In this document: positions 1 through 9,265 of the stretch, piece by piece
How the letters are laid out: each line of letters opens with the position of its first letter
Numbering within the stretch: the first letter of the stretch is position 1
Assembly: GCA_021770755.1 (NCBI GenBank)
Contig: JAETQI010000001.1
Span: forward strand, 124,001 to 188,000
DNA: 64,000 nt
Source of the DNA: Lachnospiraceae bacterium
GTDB lineage: Bacteria; Bacillota; Clostridia; Lachnospirales; Lachnospiraceae
Direction: 5' to 3'
The notes under the pieces: generated by a model
The model's database searches: none
The model's input: the letters and a program-made list of their open reading frames with translations, nothing else
Told to the model about the DNA's origin: nothing
Program-made: the position numbers and the translations under genes

Positions 1-2
1 AG

Positions 3-416
3 TTTTATGAATTGTTTAAGCCTTTTGGCTATATTAATACACATCTGGGTAATGAACGTTTGGGGGAAGTGTATGTCCTTGATAAAAAAGGAAATGTTGT
101 TCTTGTACTTCAAGGACGAATTGGGTATACGAAGCTAAAAGTTACAATCAAAAATGAAAGGCTTGCCGGAGCTGTAAATTTAAAAGCAGCAGAGGGAAAG
201 ATTCAATGTCAACTGACAAAATATCAAATGTGTATTGGTTGTAAAGCCTGTGAAAGTGTTTGTAAACACAATGCAGTCAGAATAAAAGAATTAGAAGATG
301 GAAGCATTTCGTATAAGATTGATGATGAAAAGTGTGTAAGGTGTACCGAGTGCGTGAATCATTTCAATGCAGGATGTTATTTAAGAAAAGTGCTTACCAT
401 CAAGAGGGAAGGATAA
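3..416 (+). CDS. sspD: C-terminal part of PAPS-reductase/SspD-like protein with a 2[4Fe-4S] ferredoxin domain (5' end outside window)
   Basis: The reading frame is open right up to the window edge, so this is the tail of a longer gene; a TTG at 12 is not a credible start. The tail carries two cysteine clusters: a standard CxxCxxCxxxC (CIGCKACESVC) and a second CxxCxxC followed by a more distant cysteine (CVRCTECVNHFNAGC). Members of the PAPS-reductase family used in DNA phosphorothioation (DndC, SspD) activate DNA for sulfur insertion and carry Fe-S clusters. That this tail belongs to such a protein is inferred from the next three genes (DUF4007, ATPase, cysteine desulfurase). The ATP-pyrophosphatase domain itself is not visible here. 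It ends 1 nt before the next gene and is surely cotranscribed with it. Confidence 0.6.
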   Translation, partial: FYELFKPFGYINTHLGNERLGEVYVLDKKGNVVLVLQGRIGYTKLKVTIKNERLAGAVNLKAAEGKIQCQLTKYQMCIGCKACESVCKHNAVRIKELEDGSISYKIDDEKCVRCTECVNHFNAGCYLRKVLTIKREG

Positions 417-417
417 G

Positions 418-1278
418 ATGGAGAACAAGGTTAATTACAAAATAAAAGGGCATGAAAAGTTTCCATTACGTGAAGGATGGATGAATAAGGGAATCTCCGC
501 AGCAAAAGAGAATGGAACTCACATTTTCCTAGAGGATAGGGGGCCTGATGTGTTAGGCGTTGGTACGAATATGGTGAAGTCTATCCGTTATTGGATGCAG
601 GCGTGCGGAATGTTAATAAAAGATGGAAATAAAGAAATACTTTCGGATATGGCAGAGATTATTTTTGAAAAAGACCCATATTTTGAGGATTTCTTTTCTC
701 TGTGGCTACTTCATTCAAATATTGCAAAGAATATTGAGCAGGCGACAGTATGGTATATGTTTTTTAACAAATTTAAAGCGGATTCTTTTTCCAAGGCAGA
801 TTTGCATGAAAAGATGAAACAGGAGCTCTTTCATTATGTGGGGCAGAATGTGACGGAGAGTTCATTAAGAGATGATATAGATGTATTGCTAAATATGTAT
901 TCTAAGGGTGAGATTGGCAATGAAGACCCTGAGGACAAGATTGTATCTCCATTATCTGTGCTGGGAATCTTGAAAAAGGAAGATGAGATATTTTATAAAG
1001 TGCAGCCGGATTTAAGAAAGATAGATGATGAGCTGGTATTATATGAAATTAGCTGTCTGTTCGAAAATGAGAAATCCCTTAGTATCGAACGAATCGCAAC
1101 AGGAGAAAGGAGTCTTGGGGCGATATATCATATGACGATGGTTACTGTAAATAAATATTTAGACGATCTTGATTCTTTGGGATATATCCGAGTGGACAGA
1201 ACAGCAGGCCTTGATATGGTTTATCCGTCAAATATGAAGGAACCAATTGGGGTTATAAAGGACTATTACAACAAATGA
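418..1278 (+). CDS. sspB: DUF4007 family protein, SspB-like
   Basis: A 286-aa protein with the layout of DUF4007 proteins: an N-terminal part (HEKFPLREGW near residue 12), a helical middle with a DP-x-FEDFF-x-LWLLH stretch (about residues 85-100), and a C-terminal winged-helix-like end (SLGYIRVD). DUF4007 is the domain of SspB, the nicking subunit of the single-strand phosphorothioation system SspABCD. Neighbours on both sides (Fe-S PAPS-reductase-like protein and large ATPase) support that role. The start ATG has a GGAAGG site upstream and lies 1 nt after the previous stop. The stop overlaps a possible ATG of the next gene. AT-rich codon use matches the whole island. No catalytic residue can be assigned by eye, so the nickase activity is inferred from the family. 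Confidence 0.65.
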   Translation: MENKVNYKIKGHEKFPLREGWMNKGISAAKENGTHIFLEDRGPDVLGVGTNMVKSIRYWMQACGMLIKDGNKEILSDMAEIIFEKDPYFEDFFSLWLLHSNIAKNIEQATVWYMFFNKFKADSFSKADLHEKMKQELFHYVGQNVTESSLRDDIDVLLNMYSKGEIGNEDPEDKIVSPLSVLGILKKEDEIFYKVQPDLRKIDDELVLYEISCLFENEKSLSIERIATGERSLGAIYHMTMVTVNKYLDDLDSLGYIRVDRTAGLDMVYPSNMKEPIGVIKDYYNK

Positions 1279-1292
1279 GGGTGGATAATTAT

Positions 1293-4200
1293 ATGGCAAT
1301 TAGTAATATAAGCCAAATAGTCAAGTTAAATGGTAATTTTAAAAATTCCATTAATCTGTACTTGAACTTAAATAAAAAAGAAAAAATAGAAAGTTATATT
1401 CCCACAAAATCGTCTCTGAACGTATTGAAGCGATACATGAATTCCGTGAAACAAAATAAAAATCATTCCACGATACTAATAGGTTCTTATGGCAAGGGAA
1501 AGTCTCATCTGTTGTTAATTCTTTTGGCGATCACCAGCATGGAACGGTCAAAAGAAAATGATAGTGTTGTGCGAGTGTTATTAAAGCAAATGCAATCAGT
1601 AGATGTAGACGCGTATCATTTGGCGAAAGATGTCTGGAAGAACAAGGGACGTTTCCTGCCGGTTATTATCTCAGGTTGCCAGGAGGACGTCAGTCGCTCT
1701 TTTATGATTGCATTAAATGATGCGTTAAAAAGAGAAAAGGTAGCAGACCTTATGCCTGATACTTTCTTTAGTATTGCAAGAGAAACTGTTGCACGCTGGA
1801 AGACAGAGTATCCAGCAGTATATGAAAGTTATGAAAAAGCGTTACAGGAAAAGGGAACATCAGCAGAGGAAATCGAACATGGTTTGAAAGTTTGCAATCC
1901 TGAACAATTAGAGTTATTCAGAGAAATTTATCCTTCCTTAATGGGGGGGGAACAGTTTAATCCGCTTACAGGAAGTGAAGTGCTGCCTATGTATCAAAGT
2001 GTAGCCGATAAGCTGCGTGAGGAGTGTGGTTATAGCGGAATTTATATTGTCTTTGACGAATTTAGTAAATTTATTGAGGGACAGGAAAAACATGCGCTTG
2101 GTGGAAATATGAAGTTTCTTCAAGATATATGTGAGTTGGCTAATGAATCAAAGGAAACACAAATTTATATGACAATGGTGGCTCACAAGTCCATTAAAGA
2201 GTATGGTGCTTATCTGCCGGAGGCGGTTATTAATGCGTTTATTGGAATTGAAGGCAGAATTGAAGAAGTTATTTTTAACACGTCCTTTAAAAACAGCTAT
2301 GAATTGATTCAGAATGCCATAGAAACGGATACAAATAAACTTGCAGAAATACCAGATTCGAGTAAGTTTTTTGGAAGGGAAAAGGTTGAAAAGTATTATA
2401 AAATACCAGCTTTTAGAACTGCTTTTACGAGTAAGGATTTTGAAGATATCATTGTGAAGGGGTGTTATCCGCTTAACCCTATTTCCGCATATGCATTACT
2501 AAATATCAGTGAAAAGGTTGCACAGAATGAGCGAACCTTATTTACATTTATATCAAAAGAAGAACCTAATAGCATGGCACAATATGTGTCTGATCATACT
2601 TCGAGGGATGAGTGGATTGTTACACCTGATAGGGTATATGATTATTTCCAAAATATGTTCAAGAAGGAAAAAGGAAATGAACGTGTTCATATAGAATGGT
2701 TAAATGCAGAGTATGCGATATCAAAGGTAAAAGAGCCAGATAAAATTCGTTTGTTAAAGACATTGGCTGTTCTTAATATTATTAATAAATTTGATGAGAT
2801 GCCACCGACAGAGGAAATTCTAAAGATTGCTTCGGGGCTGCCCAACGCTGTGGAAATTTTAAGTTCATTAGTATCAAAAGAATTAATTTATAAAAAAGAG
2901 ACTACTAATTGCTATGTTTTTAAGACGAGAGCAGGTATTGCCCTTAAAACGGAAATCAAGAAACGTAGGGCATTAAAAGATACACCTAATCTACCAAAAG
3001 TATTTAATCTGATTAGCAATACACAGTACATTTTGCCGAAAAGATACAATAACGAATATTCTATGACTAGATATTTCAGATATGAATATTTGGATGTGGA
3101 GGATTTTTTGCAGATCGATAATATGAATGTGTATTTGGAAGATGGTAAGTTTCAGGACGGAAAGGTGATGGCTCTTTATTCCCTGAAGAATGTGGATAGG
3201 ACAAAAGAGATTCAAAATAAGGTAGAAACTGCTGGTATTGAAAATATAGTTTTGATTTATGCAAAAACACCATTTATCTTGTTAAATAAAGCCATAGAAT
3301 ATGAGATTTTGCAGGATATAAAGGCAGATGCAAAATTCATGAAAGAGAACGAGATTTTATCAAAAGAATTGAGTGTGATGGAGGAAGATATTGTCAACAT
3401 ATTATCGGACTTCTTAGAGGATGAATTTGGGGATGTAAAATCGCGTGTTATTTTCTATTATGATGGACAGAACTGGGTCTTTGACGAAAACATAACGATT
3501 AATGCAGCCGTTGATGCTGTTTGTGACTACTTTTATTCAGAGACAGTGGTTATTAACAATGAGTTGATTAACAAACAGTTTATCAAAACCGCGCCAATCA
3601 AGAAGTCAAGAAAAACGATTATGGAAAACATAATGAATAAAAGTTCTGATGAGTATTATAGAACTGGAACAAGTGCGGAGTCTACCATTTACCGGGCTGT
3701 AATGGTTAATTCAGCAATATTGTCAAAGGACAAACCACAAAAAGTTCAACATCTGTTGGGAATGTTTGAAGAATTTTTTGATGGATGTGTAGAAGAAAAA
3801 AGGTCTTTGAGTATTCTTGTTAATCAGTATAGTGCAAGGCCGTATGGGATGAGAGCAGGAGTTCTTCCTATTTTGCTTGCACACATTTTATCACAGAAGA
3901 AAGAGGATATTATCGTATATTACGGAGATAGAGAAACAGAACTTACTGTAGATTCTATTATCAATATGGTGGACTATCCGGACAAGTATTCTATTTTTAT
4001 CTCCAGGGACAGTGCAGACAAAGATAGGTATTTACGGGCGCTGTCTGAGTTGTTTGCAGATAAGGCAGATAATAATCTTTCAGGAAATAGAATTGCAAAT
4101 ATCTTAACCTGTATGCAGCGATGGTATCGGGCTTTGCCACAGGTTACTAAGAATATCCGAAGGGAAAATGAGTACATTTCCAATAAGCAGATTTTGAAAG

Positions 4201-4877
4201 CTTTACCCAGGCTAAAAAATGTTATGCAACGTATGGATGTGAATGCATATGAAGCTGTTTTAGAGACATTACCTGAAATATGTGGTGGTGTAGGTTATGA
4301 AGAGACAATTCGTCTTCTTCGGACGATGAAAGTGACACTGAATGGTTATATGGATTGGCTGCTTTCAAGGGTTGCAGAGGATACAAGGAACATTTTTTCA
4401 TCAGATAAAAAAGATGATTTGATTCATACATTGAAGGACTGGTATGAGAAGCAAAGTGATGTTGCAAAGCATGGATTATATAATGCGGCTGTGTCAGGTT
4501 TTATGTCTTGCATTGCTGATATAGATACCTTTGATGAGTATTCTGTTGTACTGAAGCTGATAAAAATTGTCACAGAAATCCATGCAGATTCGTGGAATGA
4601 TGATTCTTATGCAGAGTATATTGAAAAACTTAAAGGTATAAAAACTGAGATTGAAGCGATTGGAGATGAAACCAAGAGGGAAAATTGCGTTCTTACATTT
4701 ACTGGTAAAAATGGAGTAACAATCCAAAAGTATTATGCACCAGTTGATTTGGATGATGGTGCGGTGTTTAGAAACATTTTAGAGGATCAGTTAGAAAGCT
4801 TTTCTGATCTTGATGTGAATGTGCGTGTCGCAATTCTTCTCGAGATGATAGAAAAGGTGATGAGAAAAGAGGAATAG
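1293..4877 (+). CDS. sspC: Large P-loop ATPase, SspC-like
   Basis: About 1194 aa. The N-terminal P-loop is GSYGKGKS (residues 64-71), followed by a Walker-B-like FDEF (D255, E256). The rest is long and mostly helical without a domain I recognise. Its place between an SspB-like protein and a cysteine desulfurase suggests the ATPase of the sulfur-modification complex. The YGxGKSH loop and FDEF motif also resemble the big ATPases of BREX systems (BrxC/PglY), so that is the main alternative. I chose ATG 1293 because GAGGGTGG sits 8 nt upstream; ATG 1275, which overlaps the previous stop, has no ribosome site. The distant copy at 15300-19535 shares the same loop and Walker B and appears to be a paralogue. 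Confidence 0.6.
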   Translation: MAISNISQIVKLNGNFKNSINLYLNLNKKEKIESYIPTKSSLNVLKRYMNSVKQNKNHSTILIGSYGKGKSHLLLILLAITSMERSKENDSVVRVLLKQMQSVDVDAYHLAKDVWKNKGRFLPVIISGCQEDVSRSFMIALNDALKREKVADLMPDTFFSIARETVARWKTEYPAVYESYEKALQEKGTSAEEIEHGLKVCNPEQLELFREIYPSLMGGEQFNPLTGSEVLPMYQSVADKLREECGYSGIYIVFDEFSKFIEGQEKHALGGNMKFLQDICELANESKETQIYMTMVAHKSIKEYGAYLPEAVINAFIGIEGRIEEVIFNTSFKNSYELIQNAIETDTNKLAEIPDSSKFFGREKVEKYYKIPAFRTAFTSKDFEDIIVKGCYPLNPISAYALLNISEKVAQNERTLFTFISKEEPNSMAQYVSDHTSRDEWIVTPDRVYDYFQNMFKKEKGNERVHIEWLNAEYAISKVKEPDKIRLLKTLAVLNIINKFDEMPPTEEILKIASGLPNAVEILSSLVSKELIYKKETTNCYVFKTRAGIALKTEIKKRRALKDTPNLPKVFNLISNTQYILPKRYNNEYSMTRYFRYEYLDVEDFLQIDNMNVYLEDGKFQDGKVMALYSLKNVDRTKEIQNKVETAGIENIVLIYAKTPFILLNKAIEYEILQDIKADAKFMKENEILSKELSVMEEDIVNILSDFLEDEFGDVKSRVIFYYDGQNWVFDENITINAAVDAVCDYFYSETVVINNELINKQFIKTAPIKKSRKTIMENIMNKSSDEYYRTGTSAESTIYRAVMVNSAILSKDKPQKVQHLLGMFEEFFDGCVEEKRSLSILVNQYSARPYGMRAGVLPILLAHILSQKKEDIIVYYGDRETELTVDSIINMVDYPDKYSIFISRDSADKDRYLRALSELFADKADNNLSGNRIANILTCMQRWYRALPQVTKNIRRENEYISNKQILKALPRLKNVMQRMDVNAYEAVLETLPEICGGVGYEETIRLLRTMKVTLNGYMDWLLSRVAEDTRNIFSSDKKDDLIHTLKDWYEKQSDVAKHGLYNAAVSGFMSCIADIDTFDEYSVVLKLIKIVTEIHADSWNDDSYAEYIEKLKGIKTEIEAIGDETKRENCVLTFTGKNGVTIQKYYAPVDLDDGAVFRNILEDQLESFSDLDVNVRVAILLEMIEKVMRKEE

Positions 4878-4879
4878 AA

Positions 4880-6013
4880 ATGATTTATTTGGACAACGCA
4901 GCCACTTCATATCCAAAACCAGAAACAGTTTATCAAAAGATGGATTGGGCGAATCGCAATATGGCTGTAAATGCAGGGCGTGGTACATATAGGGTTGCAC
5001 AAGAGGCATCTGACTTGATTGAAGATACGCGAAAAAAATTAATAGAGGTGGTTCATGGCAGTGGCGTAGAATCTGTTATTCTAACATCATCGGCGACGAT
5101 TTCTTTAAACATTATATTGAATGGATTATTGTTCACAAAAGGAGACGTGGTGTATATATCGCCATACGAGCATAATGCTGTTGCACGTACATTACATCGG
5201 ATTGCTAAGGAAAAAGGGATTCGGATTCGGGAATTGCCTTTGAAAGAAAACTTAGAAATAGATTTGGAAAAGACAAAATATCAGTTTATAAAGGATAGAC
5301 CGAAATGTGTATGTTGTACACATGTGAGCAATGTTACAGGATATATTTTACCAATAGAGAAAATTTTTCAGATGGCAAAAGAATATGAGGCGATTACGGT
5401 GATGGATGCAGCACAGTCTTTCGGATTGGTGGATATAGATGTAAGAATATGCAAGGCGGATTTTATTGTATTTGCAGGTCATAAGACATTGTATGGACCA
5501 TTAGGAATTGCTGGATTTATTGACTGTTCAGTAATTGATCTGATGCCATTTCTTGTAGGTGGGACTGGAAGCGATTCTTTGAAACTAGACATGCCACAGA
5601 CAAAGCCCGGCAGATATGAGGCAGCAAGCAAGGACGTGGTGGCTATTGCAGGGTTGTATGAGGCTTTATCGGTCTTAAACCAGAAAGAAAATTTCAACAT
5701 TGAGAAAAAACTTACAGAGTATACGGTAACATGTTTAAAAACTTTGAAGAATGTAATTCTCTACACGCCAGAGAGTGCCGAAAATCATATCGGAGTCATT
5801 TCCTTCAATGTGAAAAACTATAAGTCGGAAGATATCGGGACTATTTTGGATGAGGAATTTGATATAGCCGTAAGAACCGGATATCATTGTGCGCCATATG
5901 TACATAAATATTTAGCAGATGAGTTGTATTTAGGAACAGTGAGGATTGGCTTAGGACAGTTTAATACAAAGGAAGATATAGACCAGTTAGTTGATGCGAT
6001 AAGTGAACTATAG
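4880..6013 (+). CDS. sspA: Cysteine desulfurase (class V aminotransferase), SspA/DndA-like
   Basis: A 377-aa PLP enzyme that takes sulfur from L-cysteine as an enzyme persulfide. Family marks are the N-terminal IYLDNAATSYPKP, the PLP lysine in AGHKTLYG (Lys202) and the persulfide cysteine in TGYHCAPYVH (Cys337). Length is normal for the SufS/CsdA-like branch. In this operon it most likely supplies sulfur to the Fe-S PAPS-reductase-like protein for DNA phosphorothioation, the role of SspA or DndA. It starts 2 nt after the ATPase stop behind an AGAGGAA site. A general Fe-S assembly role is possible, but no scaffold gene (SufU/IscU) is beside it. Confidence 0.85.
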   Translation: MIYLDNAATSYPKPETVYQKMDWANRNMAVNAGRGTYRVAQEASDLIEDTRKKLIEVVHGSGVESVILTSSATISLNIILNGLLFTKGDVVYISPYEHNAVARTLHRIAKEKGIRIRELPLKENLEIDLEKTKYQFIKDRPKCVCCTHVSNVTGYILPIEKIFQMAKEYEAITVMDAAQSFGLVDIDVRICKADFIVFAGHKTLYGPLGIAGFIDCSVIDLMPFLVGGTGSDSLKLDMPQTKPGRYEAASKDVVAIAGLYEALSVLNQKENFNIEKKLTEYTVTCLKTLKNVILYTPESAENHIGVISFNVKNYKSEDIGTILDEEFDIAVRTGYHCAPYVHKYLADELYLGTVRIGLGQFNTKEDIDQLVDAISEL

Positions 6014-6032
6014 ATATGGTGAAAGAGGTCAG

Positions 6033-7742
6033 ATGATGAACAATAAGAAGTATATTGACTATTTGAATTCGTTGCACAATTATAATGCCCAGAATGAAAA
6101 TGCATATGGAGAGAAAAATGTAGATAATCCTTATTTTAGGGAGGTAATGGTACGAGTAGGTCTGTGTGATTATATTAAGGATAATCTTACAGGGGAAGCG
6201 CCACACATCACAATTTTAACAGGACATGCCGGAGACGGTAAAACCAGTATTATGTATCAAGTGTTAACAGATTTGAAAGCAGGATTTGATACAAAGGAAA
6301 AACTGAGTGAGGTGAGTTTGCCAAATGGTGCGAAATGCTTATGTATTAAGGATTTTAGTGAACTGTCAGAAGAATCAGATAACCAGATCAACCGGTTTTA
6401 TGTAATGAGAAAAGCAGTTGAGATGGTAGAAAATGGAAATTATGTATTTATGGTTGCGAATACGGGCCCTCTGATCAATACATTTGGTGAATTATTTGAT
6501 ACTGATGAGGAAAAGGAAAAAGCCCGGATTCAGTTGATAAATTTGATGGATAATAATACTGGCAAGGTTATCAATATATGTGGTGTTCAACTATGCGTTA
6601 TAAATGTCGCCATGGTTGATAATGTCTATTTTGCAACTGAGTTTTTAGAGAAGATTACTCAAAATTCATTATGGGAAGGTTGTAAGGGGTGTCAGAAATG
6701 TGAGTATTGTCACATATACAGGAATCGCCAGCTTATTGTTGAAAATAGGACTAAAGTTTTTGAATTTGTTCATAATCATTTTATATGGTTAACGGAATAT
6801 GGAACAAGATTAACGATTCGGAGTATGACAGAGCAACTGGCATATATGTTAACTGGTGGAATGTCCTGTGAGGAAGTTCGTCATAATGAAGCATATAAGT
6901 ATCTCTTTAGCAATTTGTTTTTTGGATATATCGGAACAAAGCAGAATGAACGTGCGCAAAATATTATAGCAGTAGACGCGGCAAATCGTTGTCTGTATGA
7001 CCACAAGAGACTGCGTGCAGACGAAAAACTGATAGTGGGAAAAGAGTATAAGGAGTTATTTGGAAAACAAATTGAAGAAATTGTTGTCGATGCAGAGCAG
7101 AGGAATGCATTTGTTAGTGGCTGGACAGAATTTCTGCGTAGAACATATTTATTTATGAATATTGTTACGGATAAGCAAATTATTTTACAAGATTATGAGG
7201 ATGTGTTTTCGAAGCAGTATAAAAGGTATCTTGCACTTAGAGATGGGACTGATACACCATCAAAGGCTGATGCAAAGTTAATTGCAGATGCGTTGTCCAT
7301 GATTTATGTTGGAACACCGAGCGATGGTACAGAAATTCCGCTGACACTTAGCAGAGAGTCTGGAATCACACAGAATGTGCAGTTAATTACAGGAACGATA
7401 CCAGTACGAAAGCTTCATGTAGAACAAATTAAAACAAAAGATAGTGTTTTTAATAAAGGGAGAGACAGATATGAGCTGAAATTGAGAATAGACAAAAAAG
7501 TTTTAAGTACTGTCTTGACGCTGCCAATGTTAGACTATTTTGAGGAGTTGAAAAATGGCGTAATCGCTACAAATATTGACCCGCAGTTATCTCATGGCGT
7601 AGAAAGTTTAAAAGCCCAGATATCGGAGATGCTTAAAGAGGATGAGGACGAAAATACTGTGGAGATTGTAGTTCTGAAGAATGGTGGTAACAATAATATT
7701 CGTCTGGAGTTAACAGATGATGGCAGGATAAGAGAAGTATAG
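6033..7742 (+). CDS. dptF: DNA phosphorothioation-dependent restriction protein DptF
   Basis: About 569 aa. A P-loop GHAGDGKT lies at residues 64-71, and a cysteine-rich stretch (CKGCQKCEYC, near residue 215) may hold a metal. Size, P-loop position and the order F-G-H with the two following genes fit DptF (DndF), the ATPase component of the restriction module that acts together with sulfur-modified DNA. A GTG at 6003 would overlap the desulfurase; ATG 6033 or 6036 follows AAAGAGG and is preferred. The family call rests on gene order and general layout rather than on alignment. Confidence 0.7.
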   Translation: MMNNKKYIDYLNSLHNYNAQNENAYGEKNVDNPYFREVMVRVGLCDYIKDNLTGEAPHITILTGHAGDGKTSIMYQVLTDLKAGFDTKEKLSEVSLPNGAKCLCIKDFSELSEESDNQINRFYVMRKAVEMVENGNYVFMVANTGPLINTFGELFDTDEEKEKARIQLINLMDNNTGKVINICGVQLCVINVAMVDNVYFATEFLEKITQNSLWEGCKGCQKCEYCHIYRNRQLIVENRTKVFEFVHNHFIWLTEYGTRLTIRSMTEQLAYMLTGGMSCEEVRHNEAYKYLFSNLFFGYIGTKQNERAQNIIAVDAANRCLYDHKRLRADEKLIVGKEYKELFGKQIEEIVVDAEQRNAFVSGWTEFLRRTYLFMNIVTDKQIILQDYEDVFSKQYKRYLALRDGTDTPSKADAKLIADALSMIYVGTPSDGTEIPLTLSRESGITQNVQLITGTIPVRKLHVEQIKTKDSVFNKGRDRYELKLRIDKKVLSTVLTLPMLDYFEELKNGVIATNIDPQLSHGVESLKAQISEMLKEDEDENTVEIVVLKNGGNNNIRLELTDDGRIREV

Positions 7743-7753
7743 GAGGCTTGAAC

Positions 7754-9265
7754 ATGAGGACATTTCCTAGTTGGATGGAAGATGATTACAATAAAATTGC
7801 CAATAAGGGGCCGTTATCTACCTTGATTTTTGGAAATAGATTTAAGGCTGATCAAACGCTATATGAGTATTTAATTGAATTTCTTCTAATATTTGTTTCT
7901 GCGAAAAATGAAGATTTGAAGGAAGGGAAAATGCAATTTCATGACGTGACAGGCGAACATAAACTCAGCTATTGGGTAGAACCAAGAATGGCTCTGCGAA
8001 GATTTATCTTTTTTGATAAGTCAAAGAAAAAAGGGTCTATTCCGGAAGATTTTATAGCATACAGTGAAATGGTAAATTATTTAAATGATAAGATGGATGT
8101 GGCTGATAGGGAATCAGCTAAGGAGTATATAGAGGATATTCAAGATTTATTTCATGGATATGCAGCAGTGGTAAAAAATAGGTTTTGGGGAGCGCAGGCA
8201 CTATTGCCTATATGTCCGGAGTTTATTTTATGCGGAGTAGATCCAACAGAGGCAAAACGAAGGAAGGATGTAAATTGGGAAAATGATCCAGGCTCGCTCG
8301 ATACAAAATTTGATTTTAAGAGACATAACTTTTTGTCACGTGGAGGAGAATTGTATTATTTGCATTTACTGCAAGGGTTAGAAGGGGATCGAGACAGACA
8401 GGAGCGGCTCGTCAGATTATTAAATGATCTAGTGAGCGGACAATGTAAAAAGATCTCTAAAATGGCAGGATATGTGCAAGATACATGGGAAAAGAAGTAT
8501 TCTCTTGACAAAAAGGTCTTGTCTCAAAAATTAGAAGTGGCTTACATTCCAGCAACAGGATATAAAGAATGTGGAAGCTATAGCGTAGATGAACTTATTA
8601 GTTTTCTTTCATGTAAATTGCATCCGATTACAAGGGTTGAAATTCTTGCAAAGGGTGTAATGTTTCAAATCATGAGAATGATGTCTTACAGGGTTGCAGA
8701 TTATCTTGATATAGAAAAACCAGCATGGATTGTTGATATGAAGGGTGAGACAACAGATACAGTTAAAAAAATTGCTCATGGAGCATTTCTAAATATAGAG
8801 TCACACTTTATGAGCGCTATAAATAAAATGGCAAACGAGGCAGGGATTGAAGAAGAACGAATGAAAAAAGTACGTGAGGCGCGTATAAATTCGTTGGATA
8901 TCTTTAAAAGTAAAGGGAAAGAGTTACAGTGTATTATCCCAGTGTCGGGACCATTTGAGAGATTTAGTCTTTCCGAAGATGTGATTCGCTTTTTGGTGCT
9001 TTCATTAGTGGCACCGGGAGACAAGATGACATTAAAAATGTTTTTGGAGAAACTATATTATAATTATAGAATCGTAATCGGGCCAGAAGAATACAGGCAG
9101 AGTCTGAAAAGTATAAATATGGATTCGTCGTTGGCAAATTGTTTTTCTGAAAATGTTGTTGCATTCCAGTGTTTTTTGCGTTCGACAGGTTTTTTAAAAG
9201 AATTGTCAGACGCGACATCTATTGTAGTGAATCCATATGAGTCGATTGAGGAGGCGGAGGCATGA
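7754..9265 (+). CDS. dptG: DNA phosphorothioation-dependent restriction protein DptG
   Basis: About 503 aa with no nucleotide-binding loop or membrane segment. Position between DptF and DptH and the length fit DptG (DndG), a structural or bridging subunit of the restriction complex whose biochemical role is not well defined. ATG 7754 follows AGGAGG with a 7-nt spacer; a TTG at 7748 lies too close to that site. The stop overlaps the ATG of dptH by 4 nt (ATGA), which implies translational coupling. Identification is by context; nothing in the residues alone would name it. Confidence 0.6.
   Translation: MRTFPSWMEDDYNKIANKGPLSTLIFGNRFKADQTLYEYLIEFLLIFVSAKNEDLKEGKMQFHDVTGEHKLSYWVEPRMALRRFIFFDKSKKKGSIPEDFIAYSEMVNYLNDKMDVADRESAKEYIEDIQDLFHGYAAVVKNRFWGAQALLPICPEFILCGVDPTEAKRRKDVNWENDPGSLDTKFDFKRHNFLSRGGELYYLHLLQGLEGDRDRQERLVRLLNDLVSGQCKKISKMAGYVQDTWEKKYSLDKKVLSQKLEVAYIPATGYKECGSYSVDELISFLSCKLHPITRVEILAKGVMFQIMRMMSYRVADYLDIEKPAWIVDMKGETTDTVKKIAHGAFLNIESHFMSAINKMANEAGIEEERMKKVREARINSLDIFKSKGKELQCIIPVSGPFERFSLSEDVIRFLVLSLVAPGDKMTLKMFLEKLYYNYRIVIGPEEYRQSLKSINMDSSLANCFSENVVAFQCFLRSTGFLKELSDATSIVVNPYESIEEAEA

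Noticed and set aside
12-416. A complete small ferredoxin starting at TTG 12
   Set aside because: The frame remains open to the window edge and there is no ribosome site, so it is the end of a longer gene.
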